From Lucifuga dentata (taxonomy: Eukaryota > Chordata > Actinopteri > Ophidiiformes > Bythitidae), in contig VXCM01000134.1 in the NCBI GenBank assembly GCA_014773175.1, positions 57,494 to 121,493 on the forward strand: 64,000 bases of DNA. The letters are read 5' to 3'. The notes below the pieces were generated by a model. That model had not been told where the DNA came from and searched no databases. It worked only from the letters and a program-made list of their open reading frames with translations. Shown here one piece after another: positions 13,701 through 22,700 of the stretch. The translations under genes were made by a program, and so were the position numbers. Numbering within the stretch: position 1 is the stretch's first letter; the number at the start of each line of letters is the position of its first letter.

Positions 13701-15311
13701 TATTCACCAAGTAAAATAAAATTGTAGGCAATTTTCTTGTTCACAGGAAGATTTTGTAATGGACGCTAATGTTCATGTGCAAATTACATGTAATTTAATA
13801 AATACATACTTCGTGAAAAGGAATTCAAGTTTTTAAGTAACCAAATTTCCATTTCAAACCCTTCTGCAAACATCTGGTGTCATGCAGGGTTTGCAATGAT
13901 AATTTTCCAGAATGTTCCTCTTGACATATTCAATAATTTTTGCAGTTCTGTTACTGACAGACTTGGGGCACTTTTCCACTGTGGGGCCAAACGGTTACCA
14001 GGTCCGCTTCGTACCGTTCCGCGCTGTTCTGGACTTGTGGGAACGGTTACTGTTTCTGTTTCCATCTGTGGGGCTGCTGAAATCAGACAGCAAAGCAAGC
14101 AAAAGCAGCATATTTCATGTTTGGAAACGCAGCCGCAAGGAAATGAGATTACTGCACCGATCACTGAAAATAGTCCGTATTAACAAAATTACAGGAAAAT
14201 GATGGGGAGATGATTAAAATAAAAGGCTTAACTTAATACCTGACTTATCCTTTGGCTCATGACTCAGTGATCAGATGCGAGGTAACAAAACTGAAGTAAA
14301 CTCCTACGTCATTACACCTGCCTACCGAAACAGTTTTGCTGCACTGAGCACGGTTGTCTGTCCATGCTGAGAAGAAAACTGTGCTGGGCACGGTTTGTAA
14401 GTGTCCTCACCAAACTGTTTCCAGGTGGAAACACCGTTAAAACCATTCCTCTCCATGCTCAGAACCGTTCAGCCTGACAGTGGAAAAGTGCTCTTGGATG
14501 CAGCTTGGGTCTCTTTAATGTCCTTTCTCATGTTGCCTTAAAAACTATAAAACATAAACCAAAGAGCTGAATGGCCGACCGCTTACAGCTGTCAAATCCT
14601 GTCTGTATTTCCACACTGTTTCTTGAAGTGCATGTTTTTTTTGTCTTCCAGCGCAGGAATTGGTCGGACAGGAGTGCTGATCACCATGGAGACGGCATTA
14701 TGTCTCATGGAGTGTGGTCAGCCCGTTTATCCTCTAGATATCGTCAGGACCATGAGAGACCAGAGGGCCATGATGATACAGACGCCTGTATGTAGACCTT
14801 TCCATTTATCTGTTGAACTGCTCCCACACACTTTCAACCAGCAGCTAAACACTGCTGTTGTCTCTCTGTCTCCCTCTATACAAATCTTTGTCTTTCTCTC
14901 TATCAGAGTCAGTACCGCTTTGTGTGCGAGGCCATCCTGAAAGTGTATGAGGAGGGCCTGGTCAAACCGGTCCTGACTGCCCTCTACCAGCAGAGAGAGA
15001 GGAGGGAAGAAGAGGAGGAGAGAGAGGAGAAGAAAGATCAGCCAAAAGCAGGAGAAGGAGAGGAGGCAGCGGTGAAAGAGGAAGAGGATGCATCTGTGGG
15101 GGAGTTGCTGGAAGAAGGTCTAGATGAAGAAGATGACGACGATGAAGAGGTGGAGGTCCTGGATGTGGGAGAAATGATAGAAGAAGGGGAGGAGGAAGAT
15201 GATGAGGAGGAGGAGGAGGAGGAGGAGGTGGAGGAGCCAAGTGTTGCAAGCGCCACCAGCGTGACCAGTGAGACCTGCTTGAACCCTGACCCTGATCCTG
15301 CTAACCCATGA
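58..15311 (+). CDS. ptpn4: ptpn4 (PTP-MEG1), 3' part: FERM C-lobe, PDZ and PTP domains
   Basis: Non-receptor protein tyrosine phosphatase; removes phosphate from tyrosines of membrane-proximal targets, chosen partly through its PDZ domain (known partners of the mammalian protein include glutamate receptor subunits and p38-gamma). Seventeen exons with matching phases are visible: 58-118, 646-818, 2106-2174, 2285-2419, 2774-2938, 6507-6666, 6966-7049, 7378-7434, 7618-7774, 9186-9352, 9635-9725, 10048-10109, 10763-10909, 11905-12033, 13463-13611, 14652-14787, 14907-15311. Together they encode about 781 residues. Visible motifs are the FERM C-lobe, PDZ loop [29 protein letters not shown] and the Q-loop TPSQYRF. 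The linker and PDZ match PTPN4 better than the paralogue PTPN3, and the neighbour is EPB41L5 as in mammals. The 5' part is outside the window. The C-terminus carries an unusual acidic extension. Confidence 0.95.
646..818 (+). CDS. ptpn4: ptpn4 exon (window exon 2), end of FERM domain
   Basis: Begins [20 protein letters not shown] and includes [13 protein letters not shown], the F3-lobe helix typical of FERM phosphatases. Acceptor TTTGTGCAG; donor GTAAAA splits the Cys codon TG|C of FRYCGRTE. Confidence 0.92.
1312..1355. repeat. (GT)n microsatellite
   Basis: About 22 uninterrupted GT units in a ptpn4 intron. Confidence 0.95.
1739..2050. mobile_element. hAT-like MITE
   Basis: About 310 bp bounded by inverted ends TGGTTCTCAAACTT (1741) and GTTTGAGAACCA (2036-2047), the end type common in small non-autonomous hAT elements. 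Target duplication not resolved. Lies just before the acceptor of window exon 3 of ptpn4. Confidence 0.55.
2106..2174 (+). CDS. ptpn4: ptpn4 exon (window exon 3), FERM-adjacent
   Basis: Encodes [20 protein letters not shown] followed by FAR. Acceptor ...ATGTGTAG; donor GTAATG. It completes a Cys codon upstream and donates AG of an Arg codon downstream. Confidence 0.9.
2285..2419 (+). CDS. ptpn4: ptpn4 exon (window exon 4), FERM-PDZ linker
   Basis: Encodes [20 protein letters not shown] and then [20 protein letters not shown], a Ser/Pro-rich linker close to the mammalian PTPN4 linker. Donor GTGAGT at 2420. Confidence 0.92.
2774..2938 (+). CDS. ptpn4: ptpn4 exon (window exon 5), linker
   Basis: Encodes [20 protein letters not shown] followed by [11 protein letters not shown] and a Ser-rich stretch ending SISLDSTP. 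The acceptor sits straight after a GT-rich tract (GCGCATGGTAG). The join to exon 4 gives PNQNS, one residue shorter than the mammalian PNHRNS. Donor GTAAGT. Confidence 0.88.
4753..4807. repeat. (GT)n(GA)n microsatellite with N
   Basis: GT units up to 4779, N at 4780, then GA units; a similar composite lies at 4361-4407. Confidence 0.9.
6091..6134. repeat. (GT)n microsatellite
   Basis: About 22 GT units in a ptpn4 intron. Confidence 0.95.
6507..6666 (+). CDS. ptpn4: ptpn4 exon (window exon 6), proline-rich linker
   Basis: Encodes [20 protein letters not shown] and then [20 protein letters not shown]. The PPALPPK core is a class-type SH3-binding motif also present in the mammalian protein. 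The acceptor lies directly after a (CT)n microsatellite at about 6476-6494. Donor GTCAGT. Confidence 0.92.
6966..7049 (+). CDS. ptpn4: ptpn4 exon (window exon 7), start of PDZ domain
   Basis: Encodes [20 protein letters not shown] and GRFGFNVK: first PDZ beta strand and the carboxylate-binding loop. Acceptor AACTAG; donor GTAAGA. Confidence 0.95.
7378..7434 (+). CDS. ptpn4: ptpn4 exon (window exon 8), PDZ domain
   Basis: Encodes [19 protein letters not shown]. Human PTPN4, as I recall it, has Tyr where this gene has Ala just after GG. The exon is 19 codons in phase 0, with donor GTAAGT. Confidence 0.95.
7618..7774 (+). CDS. ptpn4: ptpn4 exon (window exon 9), rest of PDZ domain
   Basis: Begins [20 protein letters not shown] and includes the alpha-2 helix [12 protein letters not shown], whose first His is the class I ligand-selecting position. 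Acceptor CCCTGCAG; donor GTGAGT splits the Ala codon of PNAIYD. Confidence 0.96.
7775..9185 (+). other. ptpn4: ptpn4 intron, 1.4 kb
   Basis: A/T-rich, without coding signal. About 70 bp at 8357-8427 recur at 9436-9507 in the next intron with few differences. Confidence 0.8.
8357..8427 (+). repeat. 70-bp dispersed repeat, copy 1 (copy 2 at 9436-9507)
   Basis: GATTATATGTTCATA and CAGATTATTCAGTGTTTGCT then ATTTTAGCCCAAACAT appear in both, with only a few differences, 1.08 kb apart in two neighbouring ptpn4 introns. Confidence 0.85.
9186..9352 (+). CDS. ptpn4: ptpn4 exon (window exon 10), PDZ-PTP linker and start of catalytic domain
   Basis: Encodes [20 protein letters not shown], then a linker and [15 protein letters not shown], the N-terminal helix of the PTP domain. 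Acceptor CCATTCAG; donor GTGAGG. Confidence 0.95.
9635..9725 (+). CDS. ptpn4: ptpn4 exon (window exon 11), PTP KNRYRDI motif
   Basis: Encodes [20 protein letters not shown] then [17 protein letters not shown] is the phosphotyrosine-recognition-loop region of classical PTPs. The donor GTACGT splits the next Tyr codon. An A-run with a gap base follows at 9759-9797. Confidence 0.96.
9976..10040. repeat. (CT)n microsatellite at a splice acceptor
   Basis: About 20 CT units followed by CGCTCG and more CT, running directly into TTTTTTAG of window exon 12 of ptpn4. Confidence 0.95.
10048..10109 (+). CDS. ptpn4: ptpn4 exon (window exon 12), PTP domain
   Basis: Encodes [20 protein letters not shown] followed by N; DYINANYI is a hallmark of classical PTPs. 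The acceptor TTTTTTAG follows a (CT)n microsatellite at 9976-10040. Donor GTGAGT. Confidence 0.96.
10570..10660 (-). mobile_element. Fragment of a tRNA-derived SINE
   Basis: Contains CTTGCTCAAGGACAG and, on the - strand, the B-box match GGTTCAAGTCCC (10621-10632). Only about 90 bp remain, next to the (CT)n tract before window exon 13 of ptpn4. Confidence 0.5.
10670..10722. repeat. (CT)n microsatellite with N
   Basis: CT units with N at 10705, forming the pyrimidine-rich region upstream of window exon 13 of ptpn4. Confidence 0.9.
10763..10909 (+). CDS. ptpn4: ptpn4 exon (window exon 13), PTP domain
   Basis: Begins [20 protein letters not shown] and continues through [18 protein letters not shown], conserved PTP core strands. 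The acceptor follows a (CT)n tract interrupted by the N at 10705. Donor GTATGT. Confidence 0.96.
11113..11658. mobile_element. TTAA-flanked MITE, copy A
   Basis: Begins TTAAAGGACCATATTGG and ends TGGTATGGTCCTTTAA; inverted ends share the block GGTTTAAGCCTAATAAAT / GGGCTCAAACATGCAAAA in opposite orientation. TTAA on both edges suggests a piggyBac-like target site. No ORF. Confidence 0.75.
11905..12033 (+). CDS. ptpn4: ptpn4 exon (window exon 14), PTP domain
   Basis: Begins [20 protein letters not shown] and ends DMTLMHTQ. It is the most divergent exon of the catalytic domain against mammals, as expected for this surface segment. Donor GTAGCC; a (CA)n repeat follows at about 12058-12084. Confidence 0.93.
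12034..13462 (+). other. ptpn4: ptpn4 intron, 1.4 kb
   Basis: Holds a (CA)n run just after the donor (about 12058-12084) and a 3' fragment of the TTAA MITE family (13060-13257). Nothing else recognised. Confidence 0.75.
13060..13257. mobile_element. TTAA MITE fragment, copy B
   Basis: Carries the internal phrase GGTGATACACCCACCTTAAA and the right end GGATGCTCCTTTAA; the left half is missing. Confidence 0.65.
13463..13611 (+). CDS. ptpn4: ptpn4 exon (window exon 15), WPD loop and catalytic Cys
   Basis: Begins [20 protein letters not shown] (WPD loop, general-acid Asp) and ends VVHC plus the first two bases of the next Ser codon. The catalytic cysteine of the HCSAGIGR loop is the last complete codon. 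Acceptor GGTCAG; donor GTACGG. Confidence 0.97.
13679..13745 (-). mobile_element. LINE 3' tail, reverse orientation
   Basis: AATCAGAATCAGAATTGCTT followed by TATTCACCAAGTA matches the inverted 3' tail of L2/Rex-type teleost LINEs, which are usually 5'-truncated. Family from memory. Confidence 0.5.
13967..14492. mobile_element. ptpn4: MITE with GCACTTTTCCACTGT inverted ends
   Basis: Inverted ends of about 30 bp: GCACTTTTCCACTGTGGGGC at 13968 and, on the other strand, GCACTTTTCCACTGTCAGGC at the right end; both continue into AACGGTT. CTTGG occurs on both flanks, a possible target duplication. No coding capacity. It sits in the intron that interrupts the PTP signature loop. Confidence 0.7.
14652..14787 (+). 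CDS. ptpn4: ptpn4 exon (window exon 16), P-loop remainder
   Basis: Completes the Ser codon and encodes [20 protein letters not shown] and then [18 protein letters not shown]. It supplies the phosphate-binding Arg. Acceptor TGTCTTCCAG; donor GTATGT. Confidence 0.97.
14907..15311 (+). CDS. ptpn4: ptpn4 terminal exon with acidic C-terminal extension
   Basis: Encodes [20 protein letters not shown] (Q-loop and last helix), then about 113 more residues to a TGA at 15309-15311. The mammalian protein, as I remember it, ends within roughly ten residues of the same point. About 79 tail residues beginning with [12 protein letters not shown] contain 47 Glu or Asp, encoded by imperfect GAG/GAA/GAT repeats (about 14996-15236). 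The reading frame is open throughout and joins to exon 16 in phase 0, so the tail is read directly, not inferred. Low complexity makes its exact length uncertain. Confidence 0.9.
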   Translation, partial: SQYRFVCEAILKVYEEGLVKPVLTALYQQRERREEEEEREEKKDQPKAGEGEEAAVKEEEDASVGELLEEGLDEEDDDDEEVEVLDVGEMIEEGEEEDDEEEEEEEEVEEPSVASATSVTSETCLNPDPDPANP

Positions 15312-16214
15312 CCTTTGACCTGTGGGGGTCCTCAGGGGTTACCTGGAAGTGGCTAGGTGGCCAGAGGAGAGAACAAAAGCACTGTTGCACTTTATGCTGA
15401 CGAAAATGGAAAAAAACAAAAAGACAGAGAAATGAACAAACATGAAAATCACGGACAAACAATAGAGGAAAAAAGAAATCCAGCTGTGTTGAATAGGTAC
15501 CATTAGGGGACATTGTGTGTTCAGGGTAAACAAAAAGTACACAAAGAATAAAAAGCTGAAGAGATGGAAGTATGAGAGACTAAAATGTGGATATGGAATT
15601 GCTGTAGTGCCATAAGTATGAAGGGGAAGGGCTGCCACCACCAATGGATAGGAATTTTTCTTTTTATTTTCCCAAAGGGTCGCCCTCTCCCCTTCTGAGC
15701 GAGTCTGCCAGACGGACCTGCCTTTTCTACTTAGTGTCCTTTTAGCTGATAAAGAGATAAACCTTATCTTCTGTTCCTCAGAAAGAGTATTTATTGTGTT
15801 TTAGTTTGTGTCAAACCCTGTCCACTGAACAAAAAAAAAAAAAAGNAAAAAAAAAAAAAAGTTGTATGTTTGTACGAGTCTAGAGCATCATGCTTCCCTG
15901 ATGAAATCTTAGATAGAAATTTTCGTGTGATTCCTCTTCTTCTAACTACTTCTTTATTTCTTTTATTTTTGTGGAAAAAAAGGTGATTTAATTTATTGTA
16001 CTTGATTTAATCTTCCTCAGCTTTCTTGTCTAAGTTTCTGACAGCACAGACTGACAGACGGACAGCTGAAAGCACTTTGTGTCTCACCTCGTTCGACGCC
16101 GTGGCGAGGTGATGACATCCTCCTGCTTTTCATTCATGCTCTGAAACGTTTGTCGTTTGGTTTGGTACAAAACAAAACTGGTTTACAATTTGTAGGTCCC
16201 GTGTCTACCAGCCA

Positions 16215-16217
<3 letters not shown>

Positions 16218-16259
<42 letters not shown>
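16218..16259. repeat. (CT)n microsatellite
   Basis: About 20 CT units downstream of ptpn4. Confidence 0.95.
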
Positions 16260-16261
<2 letters not shown>

Positions 16262-16302
16262 GCAGTAATCCTACTGTTGCTGCATGATCAAAGAACTCCT
16301 CC

Positions 16303-16863
16303 TTAAAGGACCATACCAGTGATTTTTGCATGTTTAAGCCCAATAAATGCAATCACATACATGGTACATTACTGTCATTCGTTTTCCAAAATGTGTTACT
16401 GGAGCAGTAAATATTAGAATTGTTTCTCCTACTTTCTAGGCTGCCATTGGGTTCAGTTTATTCCAGTATGCTAGTAAAGATAAGTAATCCATCACAGCAA
16501 ATAAAACGTCTGTTACATTTTTTTCTTTTTTTTGTCAAAGTTATTTAATTTAAACAAATAAAAATTGCTACATAGAAGATAATATGTCTCCACCAGGGCA
16601 TATAGCCCCAGGAGAAGATGGCTTTTAAAGAGAAATTAAAATGATCATACCGTCTACATTCATGCGTAGGTGATAACAGATAAAACATTGAATTTTAACA
16701 TTTGAATTTTTGAGTTTGGAAAGATTTGGGGACTTGCCAAAATAATACAAAAACTAAAATATGGTTTATGTTTTGGACAATGGCTGGCAGTACTGAAATG
16801 TGTATGTGGGTAATATTTATTTATTTGGCACAAACATACAAAATCAACGGTATGGTCGTTTAA
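16303..16863. mobile_element. TTAA-flanked MITE, copy C
   Basis: Begins TTAAAGGACCATACCAGTG and ends GGTATGGTCGTTTAA. Lies in the ptpn4 3' UTR or just beyond it. Confidence 0.75.
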
Positions 16864-19309
16864 AGCCAAAATGATGCAAAATTTGACCTTTCAGCATCCA
16901 GTAAAATTACTTTAAAACTCAATGATACATATTAACACTTAACGCATCATTTTAACAAAAGAATATTACACTGGTGTCATAAAGAGAGGCTCCAGTAGAC
17001 ACATGACCTCACTGAGTTGCAGTTTAAGCTATTTTATAACCATAAACGCTGATAAAGCTTCAAGGCTGGGGTCAGGTCAGTTCTCTGTCTTGAAATTCAC
17101 ATGCTGTCTGGCCCAAATATAAATCAGTCTAGAGTGGGCAGCAGGGTGTCAGTAGAAACCCTTCACCCTGTCAAAATGTCCTTGAGTCAGACGTCGCACT
17201 GTGGGTGGAGCCTATAATCTGGTTTCCTGTAAGTAGCAAATGTCAAGCAACATTGTCCACATTTTGCACAGATCATTATTGTGTAACCAATGTAAATAAC
17301 AGATTGGGAGGTTTCATACAGTCTCATCAACAGTACTGTTAATGTGATCTAAACAGACATACATAGAGCTGACAGAAGCTTTACGAAATCAACCATATGT
17401 TCTTTAAATTGTTAACTGTTTGGTTTATGTTTAGCAAACACAGCAACAAAAAGTTACAGGATTCAGCTTTTGTCCCAGTTCTGTCTCTATTAGATCACAT
17501 GCTCTGTGGCTGACTGAACTTTGACCTCCCTAAGCAAAGAGAGACTCTCCCTACAGGAAGATTCACCTTGTTAAAATAATCACTTTCTAAAAGACAAGAA
17601 CTATTGGGGTTCTTTTTGATCCAAAGTTGATATTTTCTCCATTTGTAATTGACAGTGAACTGACCTCAGCCTTGTTATGGAGAAAAAGAATTTTAAGGCC
17701 TCCTTCATGCCTCCTCTTCACTGACCTCTCAGCATTTTTCTTTTTTTTTTTTTTTTTTTTTTTTTGTATATCTAATGGTTTATTGAATCCTGCAAACTGG
17801 AGCAAACCCTGCTTATAAGTTTGTAACTCAGACTTTGTGTGAGCAGCCATGAAACCTGGCATCAGTCTCAGAAAAAACAATAGTTCAAGTTTTCCAATGA
17901 AGTTTTATGGAAAACCTTTAAAATAAGTTAGAGTGGGGTTCAGAGGTCACTGGAGCGGAGCTTTAAACCTCTGCTGTTTAATTATTGTCTGTCTGAGTGT
18001 CTGCTGGAGAACAGTTGACAGTTAACAGAACATTCAGCCAATAATTGTTCTTTTTATTTATCTCTCCCAATGGTATGTAATCATTTTAAGGTACATGTTA
18101 TTTTTTTTTTTTTTTTTTTTNTTTTTTTTTTTTTTTTTTAGCCAACATGATGATCTGTACTGGGTGATTGGTGACTTAATGGTGATGATTTCTAGTGATA
18201 ATTTAATTTTAAGTTCAGAAAAACTCAATGAAACCAAGTACAGATTCAATCATCATAGTTTACATAGTAGTGTGGAATGGAGTGTTGCCTCATCATGATT
18301 TGAGATTTTCTCATTTGCTACGTGACTACCTGCTGTCATTGGATCCTTTGATCATTCTGCTTGAAAAAAAAAACAACCTGATTTCTGTCGGTATCTTCCT
18401 CTGTCTTATCTCTCCTTCTCTGTCATTTCAAGAGTTTGTTAGTCGTCTGGTCTAAGTTTGCTTGTCTGTTAACTAGAATCCATAATCTAACCAGATCTGA
18501 AGTTTCGTCTGAAATTGCAGAGTAAAACATTTCAGTCTGTCCTAAGGACCAGGTTGAATCTTTTTGAAAGAACAAGTCAAACTGTACTCGTACAGTACGT
18601 CCATGTCAAAGAGCTGAGTCATACTTTTTGGCACATGGAGAGGTGGGATCAAGACAAGCCTAGAAACCACTTTTTTCTCCCATGCATTTTGGACCCATAT
18701 TGTTGCATTCTCCTAAGATCTCTCTAACTCCTTCTCTTGGGCTACCAGCAGAGCCCACGCAAACATCCACACTCCATTCTTCTCATTGTTCTTCCCCAGA
18801 TGCTTCTCTTTTGGACCATTATACGTGGATTCCACAGTCTCCACATGGCCTAAAGGCAGATGACACAGAGAATACCATGGCTACAATAGCACTGCATCAA
18901 ACAGCTCTTTTTCTGTGGAAAAGCAAAAGTGAGGTTAGTCAGTGATTAATTGACCAATTTAACTTTATTATTGAACAGTTCAGAAATATATGAACTAAGA
19001 ACAAAACACAATCCAACCCAGCAGCTTCTTTCCATCATGGTCAATTTTTATATTCAGGAGCAGGGCCAATCAAACAATCCCTTTACCACCAAACCACCAG
19101 AACAAATAACTCAATGTAAAGACTTGTGGGATATCCATTTTTCTGTATCAAGGTCAGCATAATCTCAAAGGATTTTTGACTTAGGTGGTACCAAGTCATT
19201 GTAAGTCAGCCTCAAGTATACTCAAGTCTTGGCTTCGTCAGCTCACCTTAGCTCTGGTTGGCTGCAAGTGTAATTGAAAAGGAAGGCTGCTAGCTCGGCA
19301 CAATTTTAT

Positions 19310-19620
19310 TTATTTTAAACCTTTATTTATGCAGGGGCAGTTCAGTGAGCATCAAATGCTCTTTTGCGGGAATGCCCTGCTCACACCAGAAGCTGCCCAG
19401 TACAACCACAGACATCTCTGCTGGCCACTGAGCAGCTCCACTGGAGCAATTTGGGGGTTAGGTGCCTTGCTCAAGGGCACCTCAGTGGTGATAATGACAG
19501 AAGGGCAGGAGCTGCTCATTCTTCTCTCTATCCCTGATTTCTCCTGCTAGTTCAGGGATCGAACCAGTGATCCTTCAGTCACAAGCTTGCTTCTCTAACC
19601 TTTAGGCCACCACTGTCCCT
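19310..19620 (-). mobile_element. tRNA-derived SINE
   Basis: Read on the - strand, it begins with a tRNA-like head: A-box-like TGGCCTAAAGGTTAGAGA near 19609 and a perfect B box GGTTCGATCCC at 19555-19565. It contains the phrase CCTTGCTCAAGGGCACCTCAG on the + strand, seen in many teleost repeats, and ends in an A/T-rich tail. Confidence 0.7.
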
Positions 19621-21539
19621 ATTCAGCCCTGTAATGGAAAAGAGCCATAAGCCTTGACTTGTGACTTGACTTGCCTGTCCTGACATTTATGAAACAAGCA
19701 GTTTATTTACAAGTACTGTACGTAAAAAATAATTCAGCTCCAATTAAGGTAATAAATAGATTCCCTCCCCCCATCATATGTCATTAATGTGATTTAAATG
19801 AGCATAAATCTATGCTGTATGCTAACATATTGAAATCATGTAATTGTAAATTGATTATGTAAATGATCCATTCTCTTAATCGGAGGAAACAATCTTTTTC
19901 GTTTCCTCACCTGGCAAATTTCCTCTCATGCCAGTTAGTCAACTAGTCATATACATTTGGCAAACGATGGAATCCTATAAATTCCATCTGTGTGTACATC
20001 TTATTCCGCACTTTTTGTCTTAATCTCAGTACAGACAAAAAAAAATCAGAGCATAGTGGCCATGTGAACATACTGAATGACTGCAAACTTAAAACGAAAT
20101 CAAACATTGACCCTGCCGTGAAAAGTTAATAATAAAACAGAGCTGCCAGAGTTTTCATCTGCACAATTATCCAGCAATGAGCTCTCCGTGTTGAAAGTAT
20201 GTAGTTGTTGACACGTAATGGGTACTGTCCGTGTGTTCAAGATGCTGATCAAAGGTAGTTGAGAGGGACCAGATGTGGTGAAGACCAGCGATAAGTTGTA
20301 TTTTTGTAAAGATAAAACAGTTCTAGCTGGGTAGGGACAGGACAGCACTTTGTATAGAAAGGTGGGTGGCAGGTAGTGCTACTGAAAAAAAAAACATTGT
20401 TAAAAATAAGTTGTTCTTTTTATTAATTTATCATTTTATTTTCCTTTGAAAATAAGACACCTCTAGGGAACAAGATAAAGTAAACTCCTAATTACACAGT
20501 GCCACTTGTTAATTTTGTGTAAATATTACTAGACCATGTAAATACAATGTTGTATATGAAAAAAATCTTTAAAATAAAAGGGAAAATCATTTGTGAGCTG
20601 CAACATTTTGTTTTTCAGTTTGTTCAGATTTTTTTCTTTTGGATGATGATTCAAATGTGACACAAATGGTGTGTATTTGAACAAAAATGTTTTATTCGAA
20701 CATTATAACGAGTGTATATATAATTAAACAAAATGACAAATGTTTTACCGTATATACCCTTGGTTAACTCCTAGCTGTGTCATACAAACCTTTGTCCTTA
20801 GTTGCTTGTTTTGTTTGTTATTTTCTTTTCTGGTATCATGGTTTTACAGTGCTTTGGACATGTCTATAAGCTTGATTGTGAACAATTAAAGCTTGTCTGT
20901 CAAAGCATGGAGAAGTGGCTTCACGTCACCTTGCTTTTCCACACCGTAAAAGTGAGGTTGAGTAATGTACATAATAATAAGCGGCGAGGAGATGAGAAAC
21001 ATAGATCAGCAGTACTTATTATTAAAATAGGACACATTAAATTTGTAGATTCATCCACTGAATGTTTAAAAGTGATCAAGTGGTAAATTTCAATTGAATA
21101 TCAGGCTAGAACAATGAGAAGTAGCTCATACCTCTGCCAAGGCTGAACAGGACTAGACAAAATTTTTCTAATACACTGCCCTAAAGAGAAAGACACAACT
21201 GTAATAATTTTTCTGGATCTATTTCTCTGACTATGCAAAGCAACAACTTAATTGCACCTCTGAAATGCAGCACACTCAAGAAAGATTTAGCGTTCATTTT
21301 TCTAATTTATCTGTACATTGAAGTCCTAAAAGAAAAATCCACGTGGTTTAGTGCTCTTTCAAAATGGCTTGACATAGAGTAACCTATAAACCTATAACCT
21401 ATAAACCACAGCTAAAGTTGTAAAACAGTTATCTATCTTCATGTGCAGATTATCAAGTACAGCTGATTTGAAGAAGAAAAAAAAGCTGCCTTACAAAATT
21501 AACAATAATAGCAATGATTTCCTTCTTCTTTGAAATGAA

Positions 21540-21592
21540 TAAACTAACTAACTAACTAACTAACTAAATAAATAAATAAATAAATAAATAAA
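21540..21592. repeat. (AACT)n(AAAT)n tetranucleotide repeat
   Basis: Five to six ACTA units pass into AATA units, between ptpn4 and epb41l5. Confidence 0.95.
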
Positions 21593-22199
21593 TTCACTGA
21601 TCACTACAAAGGAATTTTTTTTTCTTTCCCATATCTGAGATCAGAGGTTAGGATCAACTCCAGAGCAGTTTCCATATGATCCTGGTAGGGATTAATTATT
21701 TTACTCATATTTTGTTGAAAAGGATGCTAAGATCCACTGCTCTAAAACACAGATACGCAAATACTTAGAGTACTACAGTACAAATACAGTACTTACTCTT
21801 GAATCCTAAATGAACCATTTATACGCCACGATTCCCGGACTAACCAGAAGGGGGTGCTGTTGCAAATTGAAGATGAACGATAGTTCAAGTCCTGAAAATA
21901 AATGAAATAAAAATAATAGATTGATGTTTTAAATGGCAGGGAAACCATCGGAAATGATTTTTTATTTTTGATATTTGACTTTTATCGTGTTTAAGTTAGC
22001 CTGGTTTCTTTTCCCTTTTGGAATAAGCCACAAAATAAAGCCGAAAACATCGAATAACAACAGCTTAGGGTAAATATAACCTTATGTTTTATTTTATTTT
22101 TTTAATAATCCATGTCTAAAGGTATTTTATGCATTTTATCTCGAAAAAACGTAACACGCGAGCAGTTTGTCCCTTTAAAAATGCTAATTAAGTTTTGTT

Positions 22200-22700
22200 G
22201 GGGATTTATCCTGACGTCACATCCTGAACAGAGCTTTGCCTCCTACTTTTGTTGGAATTGGGGAGAAATTTATCCCGCAGAAGTGGAAAATTCAAGAAGA
22301 AACAAAAAAAAAACGCCACTTTTACAAATCATGGAAATATAATTACGAAGCTGCTATTTAGTTGTGCACGATGCAAGCGGAGGTGATCTCACAGTGAAGC
22401 CCTGGGAGGAGGTTTTTGTAAGTATCGCCTCATCAAGACTTCTTCGGCTCCACAAGTGGCTGTTGTTACGGAGCAGCTTAGGGAGGAGGATGCGTTTGAT
22501 TTGTAGCACGGGACGCGCGTGAACGAGCGGAGTCTGCTGTTTTTTGTGCCTTAGTTTCTAATAATTACACGGCACGAGAAAAACAAGCGCACACCTGTTC
22601 CTCTTGCTAATAACAGGTACTTCGAGCCTCATTGCATAGCTAACCTGCATCGTTTGTTAAAATTGAATAACGGCAACGACAAGAGTTAAATGTTCAAATT
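22200..22700 (+). promoter_or_regulatory. epb41l5: Probable epb41l5 promoter / CpG-rich segment with CRE
   Basis: A perfect palindromic CRE, TGACGTCA, lies at 22212-22219. From about 22350 to 22700 CpG dinucleotides are much denser than in neighbouring A/T-rich DNA, for example GGGACGCGCGTGAACGAGCG near 22509. No TATA box is evident, which fits a housekeeping-type promoter. Position 1.2-1.6 kb before the first coding exon supports the role; the start site itself is inferred. Confidence 0.5.
22340..22616 (+). other. epb41l5: Probable non-coding exon 1 of epb41l5
   Basis: CpG-rich sequence ends at a good donor, AACAG|GTACTT (GT at 22617). The matching acceptor CCCTACAG ends at 23837, and exon 2 then has 32 bases of 5' UTR before the ATG. 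The upstream border is not visible; the start given is a guess. Confidence 0.4.

Larger units (their letters stand above)
15312..20600 (+). other. ptpn4: ptpn4 3' UTR candidate and downstream DNA
   Basis: No coding exon was seen. The 3' UTR starts at 15312; its end is not established. A candidate polyadenylation signal AATAAA lies at 20573-20578, followed by a T/GT-rich stretch after about 30 bases; earlier AATAAA copies occur near 15546 and 16556. The span contains an A-run with an N (15828-15860), a (CT)n repeat (16218-16259), a TTAA-flanked MITE (16303-16863), T-runs (17741-17765, 18101-18139) and a SINE (about 19310-19620). Confidence 0.4.

Noticed and set aside
14962..15256. Proline- or serine-rich ORFs on the - strand
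   Set aside because: Antisense of the GAG-rich acidic tail of ptpn4.
22112..22342. 76-aa ORF upstream of epb41l5
   Set aside because: Composition is that of A/T-rich promoter DNA; no recognised similarity and no splice or start context.
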